Assembly: GCA_023375785.1 (NCBI GenBank)
Contig: SZWC01004782.1
Coordinates: 97,873 to 158,607 of the forward strand
DNA: 60,735 nucleotides
Source of the DNA: Penium margaritaceum
Lineage: Eukaryota; Streptophyta; Zygnematophyceae; Desmidiales; Peniaceae
Direction: 5' to 3'
In this document: positions 31,850-44,153 of the stretch, piece after piece
Position numbering within the stretch: the stretch's first letter is position 1
How the letters are laid out: every line of letters begins with the position of its first letter
Notes under the pieces: generated by a model
Database searches by the model: none
What the model was told of the DNA's origin: nothing
The model's input: the letters and a program-made list of their open reading frames with translations, nothing else
Made by a program: the position numbers and the translations under genes

Positions 31850-32901
31850 GACAAACTTGGCTGCACAGAGGTGGGCCGCACAAAGCTCACAGGCACGCTA
31901 GGTGATGAAATCCACTATGCAGGCGATGTTTTGACAGGCGGTGCCAGCCAAGTGCTTCGGTAATCCGGCAATGGAATGGAAAGTGACAATGCTCTTGAGC
32001 ATACCAGACTCCATATCATGGACCACACACAGGGCAAGCTAGGTACCCGGTGGCACGGGAAAGAGGTAGTGTGGAGGGGACGGGAGAGGTCAATGATGGG
32101 GGAGAAGCGGTGAGCAAGGATCTATACATAGTGCTCGTGGTGGATAAGGAGACAGGTGAGGAGCCATTTAGTATGCATGCCCCAGAACATGGTCGTGTGA
32201 CCCCTTGGTCACACGACCATGGTCCTTTATGCAAAACGCTAAGGAGAGGAGACCTTTTACCTTAAGTATTGCGGATAAGGAGGGCAATGTGATGAGGAGG
32301 TTGTTGAAATACACCAAAATGAAGGTAAGCATGATAGTTGTGCCACCAACAAAGAGGGAGGGGTCAGCCTGATTTCGATGAACACGTCATGGATGAGGGT
32401 GGAGGAGAGTTCCTCATTCCAATAACGAGGGGATTGGCGGAGGCCGTAANTCACGTCCATCTAGTGGAGCTCCGACAATAACTGCCCGACGATGCAGATG
32501 ACAAGACAACTCATCGTGAACTTATCAACCTGGGCATAGGGTAAATTCAATGCCTGGAACTTAGAAGTAGCCCTTTGTAGTGAGGCGAGCCATACAATGT
32601 TCAAGAGTACCCGAAGCGTAAGTTTCTTGTGCAAGACCCATTTGGCCTTGACTATCGTGCGACCAAGGGGAAGGTCTGCGAGCTCAAGCACACAATGCTT
32701 GGTCAATGTGGCAAGCTCCACAATGCAAGCCTTGTGCCAAGCTGCAGCATCCAAATGAGGAAGAGCATTGGTGAGAGTAGAAGGGTTAGCCTCGACAAGG
32801 GGAGGGCAAGGTGAAACAACGGATGGGACCAACGTGACCGCTAGGGCGCATGTAGTAGACACAGGGTTAAAGAAAAAGTGGTGGTCAGTGCAAGGATTCA
32901 A
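31850..32901 (-). pseudogene. Copia-2 reverse transcriptase fragments
   Basis: At 32901-32461 the frame includes ALPHLDAAAWHKACIVELAT and LGRTIVKAKWVLHKKLTLR, the start of a copia RT. Just past the N, YGLRQSPRYWNEELSSTLI matches the YGLKQSPR-W block. The YVDD box is degraded (near 32310 the frame reads ILVYFNNLLI). Motifs are spread over several frames. Confidence 0.78.
32188..32221. repeat. Perfect 15-bp inverted repeat, 4-nt loop
   Basis: CATGGTCGTGTGACC (32188-32202), loop CCTT, then GGTCACACGACCATG (32207-32221). The arms are fully complementary. It lies inside the decayed RT region of Copia-2 and is not explained by the RT sequence. Confidence 0.9.
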
Positions 32902-32979
32902 GGCATGGCAAAACGCAAGGCAAGCATGGGTTTGACCCAGATGGAAGGTGCACGGCAGGAGCCAGGGTCGTGGCGGGTG

Positions 32980-33870
32980 TCAAGGAGGAAGAAGAAGAGA
33001 TAGGGAGCAAGACAAGCAAGGGAAATTGTGTGGATGTAGGCGCGGGTAGAGGGAGAGACAAGAGAAGCTATGCAACAGAAGGTGGTAGGGGGAAGGGAGG
33101 GAGTGGGGCAGCAACCATAGTGAGAACAAGGGAAGGAGTAGGGCGGGCTGGAAGGGCCAGAGCGGGTGATGCGGCAGCGGGTTCAAGAGACCAAGCGGTG
33201 AGAGGAAATGTGGAGGAGGTATATGAAGGGGGAGGAGGGTCTTGCAGGTGAGGACGTCAAGGAGAGGAGGGAGGGGCAAGGATGGAGAAGGGACAATTGG
33301 GGACAAAGACGGAGGGGATGAACTCCTGACATTGAGAATCGGACCACTTGTGAGGTCGATGGAGGAGGATGAATGTGGAGGCATGTCCTCTGGAACATCC
33401 TTGACACAGAGGAGGATGGGATCTGGGAAGCAATCAGTGCGGAGGGCACGGGGAGAGCCAAATGGTTGGGTAAGGGTGAGTGATAGGGGCACCGGGGGAG
33501 GTGAGGGTGGGAAGCCAAGAGGAGGGAGAGGAGAAGGCATGGGGCCTGGTATGAGTGAAGGGAGAGAAGAGACAGAAGGTGGACCACCGTGATGGTGGGA
33601 GAGGGATATGGGAGGCAAAGGAGGAGGTAGAGTAGGTGAAGGAGAGGACGAGTGGAATAGGAGGCACGATGGATGAATAGGCGCCAAGGGGAAGGAAAGG
33701 AGGGATGGGTATAGGGGGGAACACGATTGTGGGTGGGGGTGCGGACACATGGAGAGATGGAGAGGTCTTTGAATGAGATGGAGGGACACATGAAAGGCTT
33801 GCGATGGAGCGGGAAAGGGCAGGTCAGGAATGGGGTCCGGGAGCAGTGCGGATGAAGACGACGTAGAGGC
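32980..33870 (-). pseudogene. Copia-2 Pro/Ser/Leu-rich linker
   Basis: The 269- and 229-codon overlapping minus-strand frames are made of Pro, Ser, Leu and His with no domain. They occupy the integrase-RT interval, the same place as the GPSGP array of Copia-1. The purine-rich plus strand makes several frames open by composition alone, so which frame was used is unclear. Confidence 0.5.
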
Positions 33871-34031
33871 AAGGACAGATCAGAGGCGACGGGTTACATA
33901 AAGGGTGAGACGGAAGGCACTGGGGGATGGTGAGAAGAGGGAGGGAGGCGGGAGACAGCGGTCCACGCAAAAGGAGCTGCACAACATATGCTTGAAATGA
34001 GAATGACATGACTTAACGAGTCGATGGGCTA

Positions 34032-34900
34032 TCAAATCCCAGAAGCGGTGTACAGAAGAGAGAAGAGCGATCCCAAGGGTAATGCATAGGTGGCCAGGGA
34101 AATCGAGCATGCCAGACTAGGAGGGAGGGGCAAGGTAGACTGTGGCCAAGGTGTCCCACACCATAGCCTAGCCGCGGTCAACGCGGTGACCAAAGAAAAA
34201 GCCAAAGTAGTGTTAGGAGCAAGGGGACCATGAGGGATTTGGTTCCAATTTTCACATGCAATAGTGAGCTGTCTCGGACCATAAGATGTGGCAGTGATCA
34301 AGGAACCAAGCCTCCACCATCATCATGCACACGCCATATGTAAGCATGTAGTTTTAGCATTCCATGACTCCATTCTATTGAGACAAGTAGAGGGTAGAGA
34401 GCTCGTGGACGATGCCCTCACAATCAAAGAATGCTACATTGTCACAGAATAGCTCACCGCCACAATTTGAATGACAGTAGAGAATCTGGTGACGACTTTG
34501 TCTCTGGAAGAATGCGTATCACGTCTGCATGGTATGTGCTACCTCATTCCTAGCTCAAAGGAATAAGACCCATGTGAAGAGGGGATAGTCATCGTTCAGG
34601 CTTGGAATGTACATGGCATTCTCAACAAGAAACTTGTCATATAGAGGGCCAAGTATGACCGCGTGAATGAGTTCGAGTACATTGGCCACACGAGAGGGAA
34701 AAGAAGGAAAGGAAAGATAGTGCATCTTGTTGACAGTACAACGGGTGCAGTCGACAATACATGGGGTGCAAAACCATGGGGCAAACAGACTGTAAGCAAG
34801 GAGAGTGGGCAGGATAGAGGGAATCACAAACACACGAAGGTGGCACAAGCGGCGATGTGGGACATGCGAGTGAGAAGATCAAGAAAGAGTGACAAGAGCT
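34032..34900 (-). pseudogene. Copia-2 integrase fragments
   Basis: At 34848-34555 the frame holds CTVNKMHYLSFPSFPSRVA, then LELIHAVILGPLYDKFLVE and DDYPLFTWVLFL, the zinc-binding end and start of the catalytic core; the first Asp (H-D) is replaced (IHAVI). At 34301-34032 CENWNQIPHGPLAPN matches the WNRIPHGPLP block of Copia-1. The middle of the core is poorly preserved. Confidence 0.75.
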
Positions 34901-34959
34901 ACAACACGAGCAGCTCGCAGGAGAATGGAGTGGGGGCCAAGAACCTGATGCAAACCCTC

Positions 34960-35300
34960 ATGGTGATGAAAACAAATGAGGAGGACGACACGGCCACTAG
35001 CACAATCAGTGACAGCAAGAAGGCCATGGATATAGGTGGTGGAGAACCTACAGAAATCAAGAGAAAAGATAGAAGAGAGAAGTCAAGGACAGGGATGTAG
35101 AAAACTGAAGACAAGGAGAGGCTAATGACTAGGGAAGTCAAGCAAACAATGCTGGCACTGAGGATAGGGAGTGCAGCACTGTCACTTGTGTATAGGGAAG
35201 TGATCACGTAAGCAAGGAAGAACGTTGTAAAAATCTTATGAACGTAGCACTTCTGGTCAGTCGCAGCCCTCTCGACAACCCAAGAAGGGGACACGACACG
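34960..35300 (-). pseudogene. Copia-2 protease fragment
   Basis: WVVERAATDQKCYVHK (about 35282-35235) corresponds to the WVVDSAATDHM start of copia proteases, with Asp-Ser replaced by Glu-Arg. Farther on, FYIPVLDFSLLSF matches the conserved YIPGLxxNLLS strand. It belongs to a 199-codon frame, so indels are few here. Confidence 0.65.
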
Positions 35301-35463
35301 CTCTGTGCCGGAGAGGAGGCAACAAGGCGTCATACAAGGGGACGGGATCGGTAAGGGTAAAAGGGGAGGAAGGGGGGAAGGGGGAGGAGAACATGAGGCA
35401 TGGAAAGCAAGGAGGTCAAACAAAGATGATGTACCAGCAGAAGGAAGACCACCCAGCACGCCC

Positions 35464-37067
35464 TCAGCAAGGAAGTGGTGAACGAGGATGATGATCATGT
35501 CCTTTGTGAGGGAGGAGCAATTGCAACAAGAGACGGTGGGTTATGGGAGGCGCCAGCCAGGGGAGACACTGGAAAGCCCGTGGCAAGAGGAACGGTAGGG
35601 GCGACGTACGCGTGGTCATGAAGGGTGGCACGCTGGTGAGCAATGTGCTTGTGAAGATCTGGAGTTGGAGGGAGGGGGCATACGTCATGACGATGACCCA
35701 CAACCTGATAGCTCCAACACATGGACGGACGCACACCACCACCGGCACCATTGCCGCGGAATTCAGGCATGGCATGGACAGCAAGACCATGGGTAACAGG
35801 GGACGACGGATTCCATGTAAAGGATAAAGGAGAAGTGAATAGACATCTGAGAGTGTAACGTTAAGCTGGGATGCAGTCTGAAAGGGGCGAAGGTCATCAA
35901 GGAGGGCCGGCCAAATGACGCCTAGGGTCTGAAATGCAATTTGAAGGGCAAGGGCAAGAGGAAGGGATGTGCGAGCACCAGGAAAGGTAGGCCCAAGTCT
36001 AGCGATAACCAAGATGATGAAAGCCTGACCGGTCAAGGAGGCAATGGCCGTGAGGAACGTGCTCTAAATCGAGCTTAGCGTGATCCAAGTATGCACAAGG
36101 GACTCTTTAAGACAGCAATGGAGGGCAGAGAGGCTGGTAAGAAGGGATGTGTGGAGAGGAGCGAGTTGGACAAGTAACGGACAAAAGGGGCAGAACACGC
36201 CTCACGATGACAAGTGGGGAGAGTGGCCGTCGGGGTAAGCCGATCAGGCCGGCAAAGAGTGACGTATGGGACATTAGAGTGAGGGAGGTGGAATTTAAGG
36301 ACACTAGAATTATGATATGCAAGAGAGAGGAGAGGAGCAGGGTCATAGTGCTCCCAAAGGCCGTACATATAGGTCAAGGGGACAAAGTGAGGGGACTTGT
36401 CTCTGAATACTGTGCCACTGATATGTCCAGGAGCATGGATCGAGGGTATTGGGACAAAGGGTGGGGCCAGGAGGAAGCCAAGGCGAGCCTCCGTATGGGC
36501 AAGGACAGGGGCAGGATCACCAGGGGGAATGGAACCCATAGGGATGGCCCCAACGAGACAATACCACCAAGTAGGGACGGTGCCATCGGCAACAATGGCA
36601 GCACCGGCAACAATGGTTGCACCGGCGATAGCGACGCCACCAGTGGGGATAGGACCGCAGGTAGCACCCACCGTAACGGCACTCCCGTAGTCACCAGCCG
36701 CAAAGAAAGCCAACTGCAGCAACGGGGTCACCGACAGCACCAACCATGTGAGCAGGATGGGAACAGAAGCAACAACGATAAGGAAGAAACCAAGGGGTGG
36801 TGACAGCACCACCAGGAATTCTAGCACCACCACCAGCCCAAACACCACTGGGAGCAACACCTGGGCTAGGAGAGTCAACAAGCAAGGGAGGGGCAGCCGA
36901 GCTGGCAAATGAAAAGGTAGGTGCTCGCCGGCAGAAGGAGCAGCAAATACCTCTAAGATGGAAATGGAAAGGAGAAGACGTGGAGGACGTGGAGGGGAGG
37001 GATGCGGGGAAAGAGGTGGTGGTAGGGGAGCACAAAGAGTAGCAAGGGCAGAGGTGATGGTAGCCAT
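35464..37067 (-). pseudogene. Copia-2 gag region
   Basis: A 330-codon frame (37067-36075) starts MATITSALATLCAPLPPP and contains an Ala/Thr/Val-rich segment (GVAIAGATIVAGAAIVADGT) built of short repeats at 36590-36690. At 35770-35495 a knuckle remnant CWSYQVVGHRHDVC has Tyr for the second Cys. Position before protease supports Gag. It is also possible that the long frame reflects composition rather than the real Gag frame. Confidence 0.5.
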
Positions 37068-38943
37068 AGTAATAGTGCAAAGGGAGAAGGCACTGCAGTC
37101 ATCGACAAGACCAAGGCCACTAGAGGCAGGGCTACTTGGCGCTCATGAGGAAACATCCATAACGAATCCTTGCTTACGAACCGCGCGTGCTGCATCCACG
37201 ACGGCCAAGTTGCTTGGTAGTCTGAGGTTATGTGTAACACTGTTTGTGGTACACTGAGGAGCGAGAGACACGAGGAATTACCGACTGCGAGGCTCTTTGG
37301 ACCTGTGACTGTGGATTACACCATCGAGTGTTAGTGTCACCAGTATGGTAAATAAGGGAAGTACTATAGACATATCATAGGATAGAGTGCTTCTACATTA
37401 ACGTAAACACCATTGTACCAGTACATGAAGTGCCCATCATACCATTTACACAAGCGTCGATTTACGAGAGACGTTAATTGAGTGGTTGAACTTTTCCAAG
37501 GGTGAAAAGTACACCATTGTGGCAATTACCAAAAGGATTGCAAGCATGAATAATGGTCAGACTAGCCGTACAAACATCGACGGTAGAGCAGGTGTTGATT
37601 ACACTGATAACATGGGCGCCAATTGCTCCCTCTTGCGCCAGCTAACAAGAAGTAGCCAACTTGCCAGCTAGTCAAGCTTGCTTGCATTGTACCACCAACA
37701 AACCACATGGAATCTATTCTTGGGGTGAGTTCCTGGAAAAGTGCATTGTGTGTGTTATTTAAAGTGCTAGAAACAGGTTGTTGAAATTTGAAATACATCT
37801 AAATGAACTCGAGTGTGGTCGTGTTACCAAAATTTGTATAGAGTTTTGCCGGTATGTACATAATAGTTACACACAGCCATTGCGACAAAATTCATGTCAA
37901 GAAAAAATGTAAAAAACCAATTTGATTTGAGTCCTTGACAATATTGATGAAAATCTTAATACACAGATGTATATTAAAACTTGTCTATCCTGATTGCTAT
38001 CATAGAAAGATAATCCCAAAAGAACCATGGGCACGTGTTTTACAAACAAATCACATTTTTATGAGGGTAACCTCAACGAACTTGGATCATGGTAGTGGTG
38101 GATGGATTTCCTTGTATTGACAAACATAAGGTTATTGAGAATGCACGCCTTGCACGAGCAAGGGTGACACCACAGGTATAACCATGGTACAAATGTCAAT
38201 CCTCTTTTTGGTGGACCAAGGTTTGTGACTGATACCATGCTACCTTGGTCATGTAAAATGTGGTACGCGACATGCGTGGAGTATGTGAACGCAGTGCAAA
38301 ACAAACTTGCCTACAAATTATTGGTGTGTCGATAATAACATCATAGTTCAGAGCAAGTTGAAAGACAAGTGATCGCAAAGTTTTGTGAACTTTAGTCAAT
38401 TTGACAACACCAGTGAATTAGTTTTGATGAAAACAAAGCCAACAGCAAACCAAACAAGTCCTTTGACGAGTGTGTGGCCTTTACTACTTCAATACCATGT
38501 TCATTGCCATTGTGTTGTTGGCCATAAAGCAAACATTTTTGTTTGACTAAGAGGCATGTGGATAGTCTGTACAATGGATGCACCACGAGATGCTGAACAT
38601 GCACCGAGTCCATGTTGTTACACTGATCTTGATCTAAGGAGGGTGATATCATGATACTTGTAAGCTGTTTGTGCTTGTAAGTATTAGAGACATTGTAAAA
38701 TGGCATGGAATGCTTTCAAAACTCAACACTGTTGAACTATACACACGCAGACATCCAAATACACATGTGTATTGTTTATCAACCACATGGAAGTTGATCT
38801 ACATCATTGATCATGACCATCCAACATTTTTCCGAAAAAGCAAAAACATCAGAACTTGCTTACGTACATAATGCACTATGGGCACGTTGTTGACAAAGAA
38901 ACCGTACCTAGACAAGAAGTCCATCCTCTCCCATAACACGACT
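37068..38943. other. Intergenic stretch, nothing recognised
   Basis: A+T-richer DNA with only short frames. The Copia-2 5' LTR should begin here but no primer-binding site or matching repeat was seen. Confidence 0.5.
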
Positions 38944-39061
38944 AGTGTATTGGAGGAGTGTATTGGGATGTGTATCATGGATACGCAAAAAAGCGTACAC
39001 AAGTGTATTTGTGCACTTGTGTCTTGATTCGCTCTCCTCCTGGACACACCACCCAATACAT
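38944..39061. repeat. 118-bp terminal-inverted-repeat unit, copy A
   Basis: It begins AGTGTATTGG and ends CCCAATACAT, so the ends are inverted copies. It has an internal ACAAGTG...CACTTGTG hairpin. It aligns with copy B at 39361-39478 with the same 118-bp length. Size, A+T content and structure resemble a MITE; no transposase is present. Confidence 0.6.
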
Positions 39062-39360
39062 TTCCTTGATACACTTTGACTCCTTGGGAGAGTAATGAAG
39101 ACTCTCCATCCCATCCTTCTCAAAAGAGGAAAGTGTATCTGACGAGTGTATTGGCAAGTGTAGAATGTAGACAATAGTTGGAGGCTAAATCTGATTGTGA
39201 TCCGTTCTTGTGATAGTGAACACTTAGTGACATGATCCGGCAGTTCATTCTAGAGTATGAAACATGAACCTTGCTTGGACGCATATTGCGATACGGGTAA
39301 CTTCCAAGGAAAGACCTCACCCGATTGGAATTCCACCACACCACCCCTCCACAATTCTCT

Positions 39361-39478
39361 AGTGTATTGGGAGAGTGTACCGGAGAGTATATTGTACATC
39401 GGCTGATAAATGTACACAAGCAAAGTTGTGCACTTGTGTGCTTCTTCACAATCCTACCATATGCAATACCCAATACAC
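39361..39478. repeat. 118-bp terminal-inverted-repeat unit, copy B
   Basis: It starts AGTGTATTGGG and ends ACCCAATACACC, giving nearly perfect inverted ends. Internal blocks TGTACACAAG and GTGCACTTGTGT match copy A. A third partial end (GAGTGTATTGGCAAGTGTA) lies at about 39140-39160. Confidence 0.6.
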
Positions 39479-40438
39479 CCCCTACCTAATGCGCTCCGAC
39501 TTAGGAGAGGGTGGAGGGAGGGGCGGACATCTACCTTGACCATGTCACGTTCGAGCGTGGGGCCATCCATTTTGACACATAGTGTCTGTGCTATGCGTTG
39601 AATGAATACAGTACACTTATGTAATGGTTTCCATATGAAAAACATCACGTAGTCTTTTAGAATGTACAAGGGTGTGTACAAATTCATAAAGTAGCAGCTA
39701 AACGTATTTGGGACCCATATACTTTGTTCTGTATTTTACAAAATTTAGAACGGAATACAATTCGCAAGCAAGTTCAATGAGATTCTTGTAGTCATGTATA
39801 TAAGAGATGTTGTACACGTGATTTTAGTAAACAATTTAGAGGGAGCATCGTCGGTCGTCCACTTATTCTATTTGAATGATCCTTGAAATGTGTTTTAGCA
39901 TTGCACATTACTAATCAAGTGTGTGTGTTTGGGGTAATTGGACATAAATGACATGGCTCAATTACCTCAGGACGCATAGGACGTGTCATTGTGTATATAC
40001 TGTCTTGCATGTTCACACTCGGAAAACAAGTACAATTTACTCCTTCTCTCTCATACATGTTCCCATACTCCTTCAAGACCATTCTACGCCTCCATATGCA
40101 ATGGAAGGTTTGCACCGGCCTCTCCTTGGTCTTCATTGCTGCCAGTTAAGGCTAGCACAATGCACCCAGTTTACAACCTATCTGGGAGCTGCTAGTGGTT
40201 GTAATCACCACTCGTTGATACACCCGGTTTGCACCAGGGATTTGCACTTGCGTGAACATGGCAAAGTGGTCGTAGCAAGCTATACAAACAGACAAGGACG
40301 GCTCACCTCAAAAAACTCCCCCATGGTATGCATGTCCATACACGTGCAAAACTAACGTTGGCGTCTAACGAGATGTTCAACAGTCCGTGCTCACATACCT
40401 TACTCTCAGCCACCCTGGGGTAAGGGACAAATCACAGT
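39479..40438. other. Intergenic stretch, nothing recognised
   Basis: Short frames only. The left end of Copia-3, including any 3' LTR, should lie here but could not be delimited. Confidence 0.5.
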
Positions 40439-41771
40439 CTAACGAATGGCCATCACAAACTTTCCACGGGCCAGTACATCGGTCAGGAAGTTAGCCCGCA
40501 GTATATCTGTGATGACCCAGATAGTGGAGATCACTCGTGACTGCACAAGATCACGCACAAGGCAATGCTCACTGATACTGTGCTTTGTGAACACATGAGA
40601 CACATCAGAGATCTCAGCAATGGCAAGAGTAATCTTGTTGTCAACACGCAGAACAACACAAGGCATAAAATGATGCAACTCATGAAATAGATGTTGTAGC
40701 CACACCTCTCTAGCAATCCCAGCCTCAGCGGAACATACTCAGCCTCTAATGAGCTATGTGCAGTTTAGTCTTGCTTGCCGATGTGCCACGACATAGCGGT
40801 GCCACCTAGCAGGAACATGTAGCATGTTCGACTGCGCCAACCAAGACTTTTGGCCTAGACGTTATCTTTGTAGCTGTCAACTACCAGTAAACACTACTAT
40901 CAAAACCAGAGTACGAGGCACTGTGTGGAAACCACATGCTGCACTATTCGCACTGAAGCGTGAAGGACTCTTCCTCAAGGAGATTACGAGAACTTTTCCA
41001 TGAGGGTGAGAGCGAAGGCAATGTTCGGTCATGTGGTTGTGGCTAGGTACATTAGAGAGCCATTGAGGCGTAAGTGCAGGGTCATGTTTGCTGCCTCTCC
41101 CACTTGTACTGGATTAGCAGCCTTCTCGGCATCCTGTCTGTCAGTTGTGATGGGGGTGGAGGTTGTGGTAACTTCACTGAGGTCAGAAAAGTTCTCTCTC
41201 TCAATATGGGCGAAGTTTGTTTGATGTAGAAGGAGTGTTTTCCACTGACGATCACACACGGTCTCCATCACAAGGAATGCACAAGAAAGATCAAGGTGGC
41301 CTCCTTTACGACCTCCATGAAAGGAGACACAACAAGGAAGTCATTTCCATAGACCATCATGGCGGTAATGCTCTTAGCTGTATGACTAAAAAAGAGGGAT
41401 GGGCCAGCATCAATGTCCATGTCACAAGCATGAGTCAATCTGCCATTGATCTCCAAGTTCCAACATTGGGATAACTGCCTAAAGCTATACAAGGCCTCGC
41501 GCAAGCGTCAAACCTTGTAACCGGCCTCAAACCCTGGTGGCTGGACCATGCAAATCTCCTCCTTCAAAGTATTGTGGAGAAACATGTTGCTCACATCCAT
41601 CTGGTGTAGCTCCCAGTCATGATGAGGAACAACCATGAACAATGCGTGAGTGGTGGTCATACGGCCAATAGATGCAAACATGTCAGTGACATCTACACCT
41701 TCAACCTGTGAGAACACCTTTGCTGGGATGAGGGCCTTGTAGCAATCCAGCGAGCTGTCAGGCTTCATCAT
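40439..41771 (-). pseudogene. Copia-3 RT and RNase H fragments
   Basis: RT (41771-41508) contains AKVFSQVEGVDVTDMFASI and LHQMDVSNMFLHNTLKEEI followed by MVQPPGF, all standard copia RT blocks. The next frame (41504-41268) has the catalytic box as MVYGNDFLVVS where YVDD is expected. RT ends near NGSLMYLATTT (41040). The RNase H end (40705-40439) shows SEHCLVRDLVQSRVIS and FLTDVLARGKF. Confidence 0.8.
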
Positions 41772-42082
41772 TTTGTGACAGACCCACTTGGCCTTTACGG
41801 TCTTTGGCCTAGGCGGAAGGTCAACAAGTTGATAGGCAGCATGCTCTTGGATGGATCCCAGCTCATGCTCACAAACAACACATCATAGCTCTGAGTCCTT
41901 TGGCAAAATCCCTCCTTCAATGTGCTTGAATCAGGCACAGTGGATGGAGAGCTCAGGACGGCTGAAACACACGCGTTTAGACTCGACTTGATCACAACAA
42001 GATCAGCTACGACATCGCAAGTAACCAACAACTCACAGGAGACCAACTTGTGGCCTTAAAGGCATACTAGATACACTAGTAT

Positions 42083-42124
42083 AGTGGCTAGGCAGACTAC
42101 CTCAATGTAGTCTGCCTAGCCACT
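42083..42124. repeat. Perfect 18-bp inverted repeat, 6-nt loop
   Basis: AGTGGCTAGGCAGACTAC (42083-42100), loop CTCAAT, then its exact reverse complement (42107-42124). It lies upstream of RT in Copia-3. The perfect arms in an otherwise decayed element suggest a recent origin. Confidence 0.92.
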
Positions 42125-42619
42125 CAGGCCAAGGACCTTTGTGTCATAGACGCCACTCTAAATACTGTGAGTCAGGCCTTTAGACGTCAGATAACGTCTG
42201 CTGAGCCCTAGAGTCCAATGGTCAAAGACGGCCACCACACTTGCAAGATTAGCCCAATGTTGAGGTGCTCACCTCATGTTGTACAGGAGGCCTCAAGGCC
42301 ACAATTGCAAGGGTGGTGGACTCGCGGGGAGGGGGAGAGGATGCACAAGATTCATGGACAGGTGCAACTGGAGATGTTGTCACCAGCGCGGGATCATGTG
42401 TGCCAGAGAAAATGGACACGGGCATTGGACTAGATGTGCCAGAGGGAATTGGTGCTAACTGATGCTAGATGAGTCAGAGGGGACTTAAGCTAGCATGGGA
42501 TGAGGTGTGATAGAGGAGCCTACCACTGGCACGGGATGTGTTGTGCCAAAGGGAACCAACATCGGAAAGAATCAGGTTTATCAGAGGGCTTGATGTTGGC
42601 GCGAGATCAGATGTGGCAT

Positions 42620-43420
42620 AGGAGAATGACACAGATACACGATCAAATGTGCCCGAGTAAACACACAGGCTAGTGGGCCCACAACCTAGAATTTAAGATT
42701 GTTAGCAACCGGAGACCACAAGTGAGGACTTTCTAACGGACCGATCCATAGTTTCCCACTCTATCGGGAAGCGACACAAGCAGGAATGTGGTTAGTGGCC
42801 AATAATAGAATGATAGACAGGTTGCAATAGGTGAGAGCCTTAAAAAATAGAGCGACTCCAAACTTGACAATGCAATGGTGAGCGGGGTCCCAACTACATC
42901 AGAATTTTTATTGCAAGGAGATATCAAGGAAGACATAAATGCAGCCTCGAGGTTGGTCCTCAGTGTACGAGACAAAGTCTAGAGATCTCTAGGCACTAGA
43001 ATGCCATAGGGGACTGAGATTGGCACATGATCAAGCGTGCCATAGCGGACAAACGAGGCTACTAGACCCACAACCAAGATGGCTAGATCATCAGTAGCCA
43101 GGGAAGTGGATCACATGTTAGGATGATTGGTTGGACCCATCCACAACGGTAGACTCTCCCATCCATGGGAAAACAATTGTAGTGGGAACAAGGTTGGCGG
43201 CCGACGACTGAATGTTGAATAGGTGGTGGTAGGTGAGAGCCAAAAAGAAGAGAGTGTTTCAACACTTGACAATATGATGGCGAGTGAGCCCCAAAAGCAC
43301 CTGGTCTTCAATTGCACAGAGATGTCGAGGAAGGTACACATGCGACCCTTAGGTGAGACGTTGGACCCATGCTTGTACTTGGTATACTGAATACAGACTA
43401 GAGACCCCTTTACACGAGCA
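42620..43420 (-). repeat. 402-bp tandem duplication in Copia-3
   Basis: Blocks such as GGTGAGAGCC (42830 and 43232), ACTTGACAAT, GAGATRTC-AGGAAG and ACCCACAACC recur at a spacing of about 402 bp with moderate divergence. Minus-strand translations match as well: SSLESLYFLRLSPIAT versus SSVETLSSFWLSPTTT. The duplicated part is the region after the integrase core. Confidence 0.75.
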
Positions 43421-44153
43421 AGACAGAGATCAACGTGATGGTTGAACCACAGCCCATACAACACGACATGGTCCAGAAGAGGACTATGCAATAGGTTGTT
43501 CCATACCCACGTCATGTAGGAGAACTCCTCACATGCAAAGGACTTTAGAATTACGCACTCATATCACATGGCGTGGAATGCATCCTCCACGATGCGGTTC
43601 CTGCACTCGGATACACAATTTTTTAAGGTGTAATAGGTACAGATAGTTGGAAGTAAACACCATGTGTAGCAACTAAGGTGTCCATCTTGGCTTAGAGTTT
43701 TCCTCCACGATCCAAGCAAAACGCGTGAAGGGTGTGACGAGACTTGCACTCAACCATCACCGGCTAGAGGTGAACTGCCATGGCAATATTGCTCTTGTGG
43801 CATAGGCAATAGACCCACTGAATCCAGTTGAATTCATCAGTCAAGGTGAGAACATATTGACCTAGATCTGAGATGGAATCCACTGGAAGGGGACTGAGAA
43901 GGTCCGAGTGGACCAACTCTAGCAGGCACAATGCCCGGGAAGCAGAGTCGGGGTGATTATAGTGATGTATCTTACCTTGGACGCAAAAAAGACAATCGGT
44001 CTTGGGCGGCTTCTTGAAGGAAGTTTCATCAAGACCATGGGCTAGTCGATTCCAAACAAGCTTGAACATTGTGTTTGAGCTCACATGGCAAAGGTGGCAA
44101 TGCAGCAAGCGCAATGAGTCAATGGAGATGATAACAGGCAAAAAAACATGCAC
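43111..44153 (-). pseudogene. Copia-3 GAG-pre-integrase and integrase fragments
   Basis: At 44153-43764 the frame reads LRLLHCHLCHVSSNTMFKL and DCLFCVQGKIHHYNHPDS, the HHCC finger, then LVHSDLLSPLP with the first catalytic Asp, and YVLTLTDEFNWIQWVYCLC. Later parts are at 43749-43564 (CRNRIVEDAFHAM) and 43515-43111 (MTWVWNNLLHSPL and ARVKGSLVC). Confidence 0.8.

Larger units (their letters stand above)
31340..37067 (-). mobile_element. Copia-2, degraded Ty1/copia element
   Basis: Right to left: a low-complexity Gag N-terminus, a zinc-knuckle remnant, protease, integrase, a Pro-rich linker, RT and RNase H, in copia order. LTRs and primer-binding site could not be placed. Numerous frameshifts and a single N (32450) occur. 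The element is old and inactive. Confidence 0.8.

Noticed and set aside
32970..33592. Plus-strand Gly/Arg/Glu-rich frames
   Set aside because: Antisense to the Pro/Ser-rich Copia-2 linker; purine-rich composition keeps them open.
37212..37226. TTGGTAGTCTGAGG, similar to a primer-binding site
   Set aside because: It is on the plus strand, opposite to Copia-2, with mismatches in the core and no LTR beside it.
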